From Pseudomonadaceae bacterium (GTDB taxonomy: Bacteria; Pseudomonadota; Gammaproteobacteria; Pseudomonadales; Pseudomonadaceae), in NCBI GenBank assembly GCA_900766265.1, contig CAAFUS010000010.1, positions 434,001 through 498,000 of the forward strand: a DNA stretch of 64,000 bases, written 5' to 3'. Below, one piece after another: positions 26,428-33,424 of the stretch. The stretch's first letter is position 1. Every line of letters begins with the position of its first letter. Made by a program: the position numbers and the translations under genes. Under the pieces are notes generated by a model. It ran no database searches. It had not been told where the DNA came from and was given only the letters and a program-made list of their open reading frames with translations.

Positions 26428-27227
26428 GCATGGACCTGACACCCTACCGAGACCTGTCCCCTGCCGCGCTTCGCGAGCGGATCCGCCAGGGCGAACTCGA
26501 CGGTCCGACCGCCGGCCTGGCCAACGGTTACGCCCAGGCCAATCTGATGATCGTGCGCCGCGAGCTGGCCTACGACTTTCTGCTGTTCTGCCAACGCAAT
26601 CCCAAGCCCTGCCCGTTGCTGGACGTTACTGATGCCGGCAGCTTCGAGCCCCGTCGCGCGGCACCTGGCGCCGATATCCGCACGGACTTTCCGCGCTACC
26701 GCATCTACCGCAACGGCGAACTCGACCAGGAAGTGCAGGACATCACGCCCTACTGGGAAGACGACATGGTGGCCTTCCTCATCGGCTGCAGCTTCAGTTT
26801 CGAAGGGGCGCTGCTGGCTAACGGCGTTCCCGTCAGGCACATCGAGGATGGCCACAACGTCCCGATGTACCGCACCAACATCGCTTGTCAGCCCGCCGGA
26901 CGCCTGAGCGGACCGATGGTGGTGAGCATGCGGCCGATGCCTGCCGACAAGGTGGTGCGGGCCGTGCAGGTCACCTCGCGCTTTCCTTCGGTGCATGGCG
27001 CGCCCGTGCATGTCGGCGATCCGCGGCTACTGGGTATCGCAGACCTTGCCAAGCCGGACTTCGGCGAACCCTCCCAGCTGCGCGAGGGCGAAGTCCCGGT
27101 GTTCTGGGCCTGCGGCGTGACGCCCCAGGCCGTGGCGATGCAGGCAAGACCCGAGCTGGTAATCACCCACGCGCCAGGGCACATGTTCATCACCGACCTG
27201 CGAGACGAACAGCTGGGCGTGATCTGA
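26424..27227 (+). CDS. DUF1445 (YcsI-type) putative hydro-lyase, D-glutamate cyclase-like
   Basis: 267 residues from the ATG at 26424 (ATGA overlap with pxpC, GCGGAG upstream). Family landmarks are LANGYAQANLMIVRRELAYDFLLFCQRNPKPCPLLD, the DIRTDFPRYRIY segment and CSFSFEGALLANGVPVRHIEDGHNVPMYRTNI; near the C-terminus are WACGVTPQAV and THAPGHMFITD. Bacterial members are called putative hydro-lyases. The mammalian member DGLUCY cyclises D-glutamate to 5-oxo-D-proline. Placement right after 5-oxoprolinase supports a role in feeding or clearing 5-oxoproline. Confidence 0.9.
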   Translation: MSMDLTPYRDLSPAALRERIRQGELDGPTAGLANGYAQANLMIVRRELAYDFLLFCQRNPKPCPLLDVTDAGSFEPRRAAPGADIRTDFPRYRIYRNGELDQEVQDITPYWEDDMVAFLIGCSFSFEGALLANGVPVRHIEDGHNVPMYRTNIACQPAGRLSGPMVVSMRPMPADKVVRAVQVTSRFPSVHGAPVHVGDPRLLGIADLAKPDFGEPSQLREGEVPVFWACGVTPQAVAMQARPELVITHAPGHMFITDLRDEQLGVI

Positions 27228-27333
27228 CCCGGCACGGTTTCACGCGTTACCAACAAGAACGATCTTGCCGGGCATCCCCTGCGCGGCTGCATTTCCCTAC
27301 CTGCCCCAACGCCAAGAAAAAAGAAGGTATCCA

Positions 27334-28557
27334 ATGCAACCCACACACACCGCAAGCGCCACACCGGCGTCGCAACGCAATGTCCTGCGCGGCGCTATAT
27401 TCATCATGGCGACGTCCTCGATCGGCCCCGCCTTTCTGACCCAGACGTCGCTGTTCACCGAGAAGTACCTGGCCAGCTTCGCCTTCGCCATCGTCATCTC
27501 GCTACTCATCGATATCGGCGCCCAACTCAATATCTGGCGTGTCATCACCGTGGCCAACCTGCGCGGCCAGGATGTCGCCAACCGGGTACTGCCGGGCGTG
27601 GGTCACCTGATCTCAGGGTTCATCGTGCTCGGCGGCATCGCCTTCAACATCGGCAACATCGGGGGCGCGGGCCTGGCGATGAACGTGATCTTCGGCGTGC
27701 CGCCGGTGATCGGCTCGCTGATCGCCGCCGTGCTGATCATCGGCATCTTCCTGCTGCGCAACGCCAAGGGCGTCATGGACTCCGTCATGCAGGTGCTTGG
27801 CCTGATCATGCTGTGCATGATCGGCTACGCCATGCTGCAGTCGAGCCCACCGGTGATGGAAGCGCTGAACCGCAGCTTCAACCCGGATGATCCACTCATC
27901 CTCCTGCTGCCCATCGTCACCCTGGTCGGCGGCACCGTGGGTGGCTACATCTCGTTCTCTGGCGGGCATCGGCTGGTAGAGGCCGGCATTACCGGCGTTC
28001 AGAACGTGGGCGTGGTCACTCGCGCTGCGGTCGTCGGCATCGCCACCACAGGTGTGGTCCGCATCTGCCTGTTCCTCGCGGCGCTCGGCGTCGTCAGCCA
28101 GGGCTTGGCGTTGGATGCGGGCAACCCGGCGGCCTCGGTGTTCTCGCATTCGATGGGCACCATTGGCTACAAGATGTTCGGCATCGTGCTGCTGGCCGCC
28201 TCGGTGTCGTCGGTCATTGGCGCCGCCTACACCAGCGTGACCTTCATGTACTCGCTGCACGAAAGCATCCAGCGCAACAACCAGCGCATGGTGATCGCAT
28301 TCATCGCATGCTCGACCCTGATCTATAGCCTGGTCGGCCAGCCGGTAAAGGTGCTCGTGGTGGCCGGCACGCTCAACGCCCTGGTGCTGCCGCTGGCACT
28401 GGCGTGCATTCTCTGGGCGTCCAGAAAACCAAGCATCGTCGGAAACGAGTACCACCATCCGACCTGGATGCTGGTGTTCGGCCTGCTGGCCATGGCGGCC
28501 ACGGCGGTGGGCGTGGTGATGTCGTTCAACGCCTTCGTGCAGTTCTGGCAGTCCTGA
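27334..28557 (+). CDS. NRAMP-like transporter without metal-binding motif (YcsG type)
   Basis: 407 residues from the ATG at 27334, preceded by GAAGG. About 11 hydrophobic segments with LeuT-like spacing and NRAMP-like sequence. The first membrane helix reads SSIGPAFLTQ where metal-transporting NRAMPs have DPGN, and the sixth reads FSGGHRLVEAG where they have MPH, so the Asp, Asn and Met metal ligands are missing. It closes an operon equivalent to ycsG-ycsF-ycsI-kipI-kipA of Bacillus. An organic substrate such as 5-oxoproline is inferred. Confidence 0.82.
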   Translation: MQPTHTASATPASQRNVLRGAIFIMATSSIGPAFLTQTSLFTEKYLASFAFAIVISLLIDIGAQLNIWRVITVANLRGQDVANRVLPGVGHLISGFIVLGGIAFNIGNIGGAGLAMNVIFGVPPVIGSLIAAVLIIGIFLLRNAKGVMDSVMQVLGLIMLCMIGYAMLQSSPPVMEALNRSFNPDDPLILLLPIVTLVGGTVGGYISFSGGHRLVEAGITGVQNVGVVTRAAVVGIATTGVVRICLFLAALGVVSQGLALDAGNPAASVFSHSMGTIGYKMFGIVLLAASVSSVIGAAYTSVTFMYSLHESIQRNNQRMVIAFIACSTLIYSLVGQPVKVLVVAGTLNALVLPLALACILWASRKPSIVGNEYHHPTWMLVFGLLAMAATAVGVVMSFNAFVQFWQS

Positions 28558-28585
28558 CGGAGCGCCGCCATACGCTGCTGAAACG

Positions 28586-28613
28586 TCGGCGAGCGCTCAC
28601 CCGCGCTCGCCGA
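28586..28613. terminator. Convergent hairpin between NRAMP-like gene and yaeQ
   Basis: TCGGCGAGCG (28586-28595) and CGCTCGCCGA (28604-28613) form a perfect 10-base stem with an eight-base loop, overlapping the yaeQ stop and 29 bases past the transporter stop. No T run on either strand. Probably serves both convergent transcripts. Confidence 0.5.
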
Positions 28614-29139
28614 TCAGCCACTCCAGCGGTACTTCGTGCTGACCGCGCTCATCGGTGATGAACAGCGCACCGTCGCTGATCATCACGCTCCAGCTGACCG
28701 ACCGTGGCAGATCCTGCGCCACGGTCTCCAGCGCCTCCTGCTGCACCGCCACGACGTTGATCTTCTTGAGGCTGCGAACGCTGTCCAGCACCTTGGCCTG
28801 CCATACGCGCAGATTGCCGTAAGCCACCAAGCTGAAGCGCTCGGCCCTGCGAGAGCACCAGGTGATTCGTTCCGCGTCCGGCTGCCCGACTTCGATCCAG
28901 TGCAACACGCGATCATCCAGACTTTTTTCCCACAGCGCTGGCTCGTCGACGTCCGACAGCCCACGCCCGAACGCCAGCTGCTCGTCATACCAGAGAACAT
29001 AAGCGATCAACCGCGCCACCATGCGCTCCTCGGTTTCAGAGGGGTGCCGAGCCACGGTAAAACGCAGGTCCTGATAGACGTTGCGGTCCATGTCGGTGAG
29101 GTTGATTTCAATCTTGTAAGGCGTGGCTTGCAGGGCCAT
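28597..29139 (-). CDS. yaeQ: YaeQ family protein
   Basis: 180 residues from the ATG at 29139, matching the 181 of E. coli YaeQ; an in-frame ATG further upstream would add 30 unconserved residues. The N-terminus YKIEINLTDMDRNVYQDLRF and the block ETEERMVARLIAYVLWYDEQLAFGRGLSDVDEPALW are characteristic of this PD-(D/E)XK-fold family. E. coli YaeQ was once linked to RfaH-like suppression, but its role remains unclear. It is convergent with the NRAMP-like gene and divergent from bfd. Confidence 0.9.
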   Translation of the reverse strand: MALQATPYKIEINLTDMDRNVYQDLRFTVARHPSETEERMVARLIAYVLWYDEQLAFGRGLSDVDEPALWEKSLDDRVLHWIEVGQPDAERITWCSRRAERFSLVAYGNLRVWQAKVLDSVRSLKKINVVAVQQEALETVAQDLPRSVSWSVMISDGALFITDERGQHEVPLEWLIGERG

Positions 29140-29224
29140 GGCGGGTATCCCGGCGAAGAAAGGCGCAGAGTCTACAGAAAACTTCCCCCGCCGGAGCGGC
29201 TGGCGGAAAGACAAGCAGAGTTTT

Positions 29225-29248
29225 GACAATCATTCTCATTCTGATTAG
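29225..29248. promoter_or_regulatory. Fur-box-like site upstream of bfd
   Basis: The minus strand reads CTAATCAGAATGAGAATGATTGTC, close to the Fur consensus of repeated GATAAT-type hexamers (GAATGAGAATGATT). It lies about 40 bases before bfd and about 85 bases before yaeQ. Iron repression of bfd is the expected outcome. Confidence 0.7.
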
Positions 29249-29285
29249 TATCCCCCGCATCCAGCAAACGTAGCGAGTGCCCTGA

Positions 29286-29504
29286 ATGTACGTCTGTCTT
29301 TGCCAAGGTGTTACCGACCGCCAGATCAGGGAAGCGATCTACGAAGGATGCTGCAGTTACAAGGAGGTTCGGGCCGCCACCGGCGTCGCCTCCCAATGCG
29401 GAAAGTGCGCATGCGTCGCGAAGGAAGTGGTTCGCTCCACCCTCAGCGCAACCCAGACCGCCAACGCAGCCCTTGGCTATAGCGCGACCTTCGTTCCTGC
29501 CTGA
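29286..29504 (+). CDS. bfd: Bacterioferritin-associated ferredoxin
   Basis: 72 residues. C4-x-C6 and C38-x2-C41 are the four [2Fe-2S] ligands in the Bfd arrangement; C22, C23 and C43 are extra. Bfd binds bacterioferritin under iron limitation and passes electrons to the core to release Fe2+. A Fur-box-like site precedes it, an intrinsic terminator follows, and its partner gene bfr is 200 bases downstream on the same strand. Confidence 0.95.
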   Translation: MYVCLCQGVTDRQIREAIYEGCCSYKEVRAATGVASQCGKCACVAKEVVRSTLSATQTANAALGYSATFVPA

Positions 29505-29522
29505 GTTGAAAAAATTTTCTAG

Positions 29523-29549
29523 AACCGGACCTCAGTGTCCGGTTTTTTT
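29523..29549 (+). terminator. Rho-independent terminator of bfd
   Basis: ACCGGAC (29524-29530), a six-base loop, GTCCGGT (29537-29543) and a run of seven T. It begins 20 bases after the bfd stop and separates bfd from bfr transcription. Confidence 0.92.
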
Positions 29550-29703
29550 ATGCTGGCAATTCAAGGGCTTAGCCTGCAAGTGTAGAGGCGAAACATTCTT
29601 ATTCGGTTTAACTGCTTTAAATTCAATGACTTAGGTTTGACAGACGTTGACCGTATAGCCAGACTTCGCTCATGAACCCACCCATCGATACAGGGGCCCG
29701 AAC

Positions 29704-30174
29704 ATGAAAGGCGACAAGTTGGTTATCCAGCATCTCAACAAGATCCTCGGCAACGAGCTGGTCGCGATCAACCAGTACTTTCTGCATGCGCGCATGTATG
29801 AGGACTGGGGGCTCACCAAGCTCGGCAAGCATGAATACGATGAATCCATCGACGAGATGAAGCACGCCGACAAGCTGATCAAGCGCATCCTCTTCCTCGA
29901 GGGACTGCCCAACCTTCAGGAACTGGGCAAGCTCCTGATTGGCGAGCACACCCGCGAGATGCTCGAATGCGACCTGCAACTGGAACAGAAAGGCATCCCT
30001 GACCTCAAGGTGGCCATCGCCTACTGCGAAAGCGTCGGCGATTACGGTAGCCGCGAGCTGCTCGAAGATATTCTCGAGTCCGAGGAAGAGCATATCGACT
30101 GGCTGGAAACCCAGCTGGGGCTCATCGACAAGGTGGGCCTGGAGAACTACCTGCAGTCGCAAATGGATGCCTGA
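29704..30174 (+). CDS. bfr: Bacterioferritin (heme-binding, BfrB type)
   Basis: 156 residues. All ferroxidase ligands are present: E18, E51, H54, E94, E127 and H130. M52 is the heme-coordinating methionine at the two-fold interface. It stores iron as a mineral in a 24-mer; Bfd drives release. Sequence and context (bfd before it) resemble BfrB of P. aeruginosa. The 199-base gap upstream contains the bfd terminator and an AT-rich segment that should hold the bfr promoter. It ends in a strong bidirectional terminator. Confidence 0.96.
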   Translation: MKGDKLVIQHLNKILGNELVAINQYFLHARMYEDWGLTKLGKHEYDESIDEMKHADKLIKRILFLEGLPNLQELGKLLIGEHTREMLECDLQLEQKGIPDLKVAIAYCESVGDYGSRELLEDILESEEEHIDWLETQLGLIDKVGLENYLQSQMDA

Positions 30175-30187
30175 CATCCGCGACACC

Positions 30188-30217
30188 AAAAAAAGCCCCG
30201 CGACTGCGGGGCTTTTT
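30188..30217. terminator. Bidirectional terminator between bfr and grxD
   Basis: AAAAAGCCCCGC (30190-30201), loop GACT and GCGGGGCTTTTT (30206-30217). A-runs and T-runs flank the stem symmetrically, so it terminates both convergent genes. Confidence 0.93.
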
Positions 30218-30230
30218 CATGGCTGACCGA

Positions 30231-30557
30231 TCAGGCGTCGGCCTTGTTCACCGCAGCCTTGATGAGGGGCTGCAACTCACCCTTTTCGAACATCTCGGTC
30301 AGGATGTCGCTCCCGCCGACCAGCTCACCGTCGACCCACAGCTGCGGGAAGGTCGGCCAATTGGCGTACTTGGGCAGGTTCGCCCGGATCTCGGGGTTCT
30401 GCAGGATGTCGACATAGGCGAACTTCTCGCCGCAGCCCATCAACACCTGGGAAGCACGTGCGGAAAAGCCGCACTGCGGGGCGTTCGGCGAACCTTTCAT
30501 GTACAGCAGTACCGGATTGTTGGCGATCTGCTCTTTGATGGTTTCGATGATATCCAT
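30231..30557 (-). CDS. grxD: Monothiol glutaredoxin, Grx4 type
   Basis: 108 residues. The active site is C29-G-F-S32, the monothiol CGFS signature, with the upstream Lys21 (YMKGSP), the WPTFPQLWVDGELVGGSDI stretch (cis-Pro TFP and GGSD for glutathione). CGFS glutaredoxins dimerise around a glutathione-ligated [2Fe-2S] cluster and deliver clusters. The location beside bfd/bfr and in a window with isc genes fits iron metabolism. Convergent with bfr. Confidence 0.95.
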   Translation of the reverse strand: MDIIETIKEQIANNPVLLYMKGSPNAPQCGFSARASQVLMGCGEKFAYVDILQNPEIRANLPKYANWPTFPQLWVDGELVGGSDILTEMFEKGELQPLIKAAVNKADA

Positions 30558-30873
30558 GGGGCACCTCGGCTAGAAACGGTTGCCGGCCATTGTACCGAAA
30601 GCGCCCGCAAAAGCCGAGTCAGAGGGTCGGCCATTGCCGCGACGGATGGGCGTCCAGCCGGTTGCTTCCAAGACGCTAACGCTCCGATCGAGCGCCCGAA
30701 CCCCCATCAACCATGGGCTTTGGGGCTCATTTGCGCCGCTTGCGTGTTTACCGATAAGATCTCGGGCTTTCCCCGCTTAGTCGCTGACCCGCGCGACCTT
30801 CTATCGCCGGTCTCGCCCGTTTTTCCCGGAAAAATCCACGGGGCTCGCGACGATGGCAACAAAGGTAGTCGAT
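30558..30873. other. Divergent grxD/argF intergenic region, 316 bases
   Basis: No gene is seen. On the minus strand TACAAT (30594-30589) could be a grxD -10. On the plus strand TTGCGC (30731-30736), a 16-base spacer and GATAAG (30753-30758) could serve argF. TTTTTCC-C-GGAAAAA (30820-30834) is a perfect palindrome 40 bases before argF. Whether an ArgR site is present could not be decided by eye. Confidence 0.4.
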
Positions 30874-31794
30874 ATGAGCGCAAGGCACTTTCTTTCACTG
30901 ATGGACTGCACGCCGCAGGAGTTGTCCAGCCTGATTCGTCGCGGCATCGAGCTGAAGGAGCTGCGCGAGCGCGGCGTATTATTCGAACCCTTGAAAAATC
31001 GTGTGCTGGGGATGATCTTCGAGAAGGCCTCGACCCGTACTCGCCTCTCCTTCGAAGCCGGCATGATCCAGCTCGGTGGCCAGGCCATCTTCCTATCCCC
31101 CCGCGATACCCAGCTGGGCCGCGGCGAGCCGATCAGTGACTCGGCGATCGTCATGTCGAGCATGCTCGATGCGGTGATGATCCGGACCTTCGCCCACAGC
31201 AACCTGACCGAATTTGCTGCCCACTCCCGTGTTTCGGTGATCAACGGACTGTCCGATGACCTGCATCCCTGCCAGCTGATGGCCGACATGCAGACCTTCC
31301 ATGAGCACCGCGGAAGCATCGCCGGCAAGACGGTGGCCTGGATCGGCGATGGCAACAACATGTGCAATTCCTATATAGAAGCGGCGATGCAGTTCGACTT
31401 CCAGCTGCGCATCGCCTGTCCCGAAGGATACGAGCCCGACGCGGCCCTGCTCGAGGCGGCCGGCGAACGCGTCACGCTGCTGCGCGATCCACGCGAAGCG
31501 GTTGCCGGCGCTCACCTGGTCAGCACCGACGTCTGGGCATCGATGGGCCAGGAAGAAGAAGCCCAGGCGCGGCTGGCACTGTTCCGTCCGTACCAGGTCA
31601 CCCCGGCACTGCTCGACCTTGCCGCCGAAGACGTGCTGTTCATGCACTGCCTGCCGGCCCACCGCGGCGAAGAGGTGAGCCACGACCTGCTGGAGGACCC
31701 CCGTTCGGTCGCCTGGGATCAGGCCGAGAACCGTTTGCACGTCCAGAAGGCGCTGCTCGAGTTTCTGGTCGAGCCGGCCTATCACCACGCATGA
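30874..31794 (+). CDS. argF: Ornithine carbamoyltransferase, anabolic
   Basis: 306 residues from the ATG at 30874 (AAAGGT upstream), giving the N-terminus SARHFLSLMD as in P. aeruginosa ArgF; an in-frame ATG 21 bases earlier is less likely. The carbamoyl-phosphate loop STRTR is at 53-57, HPCQ at 130-133, and the ornithine/Cys loop HCLPAHRGEE near the C-terminus. It makes citrulline for arginine synthesis. The stop overlaps the following ABC ATPase gene by ATGA. Confidence 0.96.
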   Translation: MSARHFLSLMDCTPQELSSLIRRGIELKELRERGVLFEPLKNRVLGMIFEKASTRTRLSFEAGMIQLGGQAIFLSPRDTQLGRGEPISDSAIVMSSMLDAVMIRTFAHSNLTEFAAHSRVSVINGLSDDLHPCQLMADMQTFHEHRGSIAGKTVAWIGDGNNMCNSYIEAAMQFDFQLRIACPEGYEPDAALLEAAGERVTLLRDPREAVAGAHLVSTDVWASMGQEEEAQARLALFRPYQVTPALLDLAAEDVLFMHCLPAHRGEEVSHDLLEDPRSVAWDQAENRLHVQKALLEFLVEPAYHHA

Positions 31795-32897
31795 ATGCGC
31801 AACCGCTCCTCAGCCTGCGAGACCTCGCCTGTGGTTATGGCGGCCAGCGGGTCGTGGAGCATCTGAATCTGCAGCTCGAACGCGGCGACATCGGCTGCCT
31901 GCTGGGCCCATCGGGATGCGGCAAAACCACGACACTGCGAGCCATCGCGGGGTTCGAGCCGGTCCACGAGGGTGAAATACAGCTCGCCGACCGGGTCATC
32001 TCGCGCAGCGGCTTCACCCTGGCGCCCGAGCGGCGCCGGGTTGGCATGGTTTTTCAGGACTACGCGCTGTTCCCTCACCTCAACGTGGCCGACAACGTCG
32101 CGTTCGGCATCCGCAAGCATCCCAACGCCCATCGCATCGTCTCCGAGCTGCTGGACCTGGTGCATCTCACCCCGCTGCGCCAGCGCTACCCCCACGAACT
32201 CTCCGGTGGCCAGCAACAGCGCGTGGCGCTGGCCCGTGCGCTGGCCCCGGAACCGGACCTGCTGCTGCTAGACGAACCTTTCTCCAACCTCGACGGCGAG
32301 CTGCGCCGGCGCCTGAGTCACGAGGTGCGAGACATCCTCAAGTTCCGCGGTACCAGCGCCATTCTGGTGACCCATGATCAGGAAGAAGCTTTTTCGGTCA
32401 GCGACCAGGTCGGTGTCTTCCGCGACGGGCGGCTCGAGCAGTGGGATACCCCGTACAACCTCTACCACGAACCGGCGACCCCCTTCGTCGCGAGCTTCGT
32501 CGGCCAGGGTTACTTCATTCGCGGACAGTTGGTCGCCCCGCAAAAGGTGCAGACCGAACTTGGCGTGATCCAGGGCAATCGTGCTTTCAACTGGCCGACC
32601 GGCAGCTCGGTGGACGTGCTGCTGCGCCCGGACGACATCGTCTACGCGCCGGAAAGCCCGCTGAAAGCGGCCATCGTGGGCAAGACCTTCCTCGGCGCCT
32701 CCACCCTCTACCGCCTGCAACTCCCCACCGGCAACCAGCTGGAGGGGATCTTCCCCAGCCATGCCGACCACCGAACGGGCGAGCACGTTGGGATAAGGGT
32801 TGCCGCGGACCACCTGGTGGTGTTCCCCGCGATGGGCAGCGTGGCCGCCCACGAGACGCTGCCCGAAGCCGGCTTGCGCCGCTTCAGCAGCATCTGA
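31791..32897 (+). CDS. ABC transporter ATP-binding protein (FbpC/PotA-like, with TOBE)
   Basis: 368 residues from the ATG at 31791, coupled to argF by a four-base overlap. Walker A GPSGCGKTT at 39-47, Q-loop VFQDYALFPHLN, signature LSGGQ at 137-141, Walker B LLLLDEP at 157-163 and the switch His in VTHDQEEA. The C-terminal 130 residues form a TOBE-type regulatory domain, as in Fe(III) or polyamine importers. No permease or binding-protein gene is next to it, so substrate is unknown. It ends four bases from the convergent tadA. Confidence 0.88.
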   Translation: MNAQPLLSLRDLACGYGGQRVVEHLNLQLERGDIGCLLGPSGCGKTTTLRAIAGFEPVHEGEIQLADRVISRSGFTLAPERRRVGMVFQDYALFPHLNVADNVAFGIRKHPNAHRIVSELLDLVHLTPLRQRYPHELSGGQQQRVALARALAPEPDLLLLDEPFSNLDGELRRRLSHEVRDILKFRGTSAILVTHDQEEAFSVSDQVGVFRDGRLEQWDTPYNLYHEPATPFVASFVGQGYFIRGQLVAPQKVQTELGVIQGNRAFNWPTGSSVDVLLRPDDIVYAPESPLKAAIVGKTFLGASTLYRLQLPTGNQLEGIFPSHADHRTGEHVGIRVAADHLVVFPAMGSVAAHETLPEAGLRRFSSI

Positions 32898-32901
32898 GCG
32901 A

Positions 32902-33387
32902 TTAATCCTTCTTCAGCCGCCGCTGGCGGAAGAACTCGCTCAGCAGCGCACCGCACGCCTCCCCCAGCACGCCCCCCTCAATTATGACTCGATGATTGAG
33001 GTGGGTCTGTTCGAAGAAGCGGCCCCGGCTGACCGCCGCGCCAGCCTTCGGCTCGACCGCGCCGAACACCACCCGCCCGATGCGCGCATGCACGATCAAC
33101 CCCGCGCACATGCTGCAGGGCTCCAGGGTCACGTACAGGGTACTGCCGGGCAGGCGGTAGTTCTGCACCGACTCGGCGGCCGCCCGGATCGCGACCATCT
33201 CGGCGTGGGCGCTGGGGTCGTGGCGCAGGATCGGACAGTTGAAACCTCGTCCGATGACGACGCCGTCCCGCACGACCACCGCGCCCACTGGCACCTCGCC
33301 GAAGGACGCCCCTTCGGCAGCGAGCGCCATGGCTTCGCGCATGAAGTCTTCGTCACGGCTTCGGTCGATGATTTGGAGCTTTTTCAT
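32902..33387 (-). CDS. tadA: tRNA-specific adenosine deaminase TadA
   Basis: 161 residues from the ATG at 33387; the longer upstream frame overlaps the oxidase gene and lacks conservation. Zinc ligands and catalytic Glu are H61-A-E63 and P90-C91-x2-C94. VPVGAVVV, HDPSAHAEM and LEPCSMCAG are typical. It deaminates A34 to inosine in tRNA-Arg(ACG). It lies 37 bases downstream of the multicopper oxidase gene, the arrangement known as cumA-cumB in P. putida. Confidence 0.95.
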   Translation of the reverse strand: MKKLQIIDRSRDEDFMREAMALAAEGASFGEVPVGAVVVRDGVVIGRGFNCPILRHDPSAHAEMVAIRAAAESVQNYRLPGSTLYVTLEPCSMCAGLIVHARIGRVVFGAVEPKAGAAVSRGRFFEQTHLNHRVIIEGGVLGEACGALLSEFFRQRRLKKD

Positions 33388-33424
33388 GGAGTGCGTTTCG
33401 GTCGGGGATGAGGAACAGCGGCGC

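Noticed and set aside
30231..30557. grxD as a dithiol glutaredoxin
   Set aside because: The active site is CGFS with a single cysteine, so it is monothiol.
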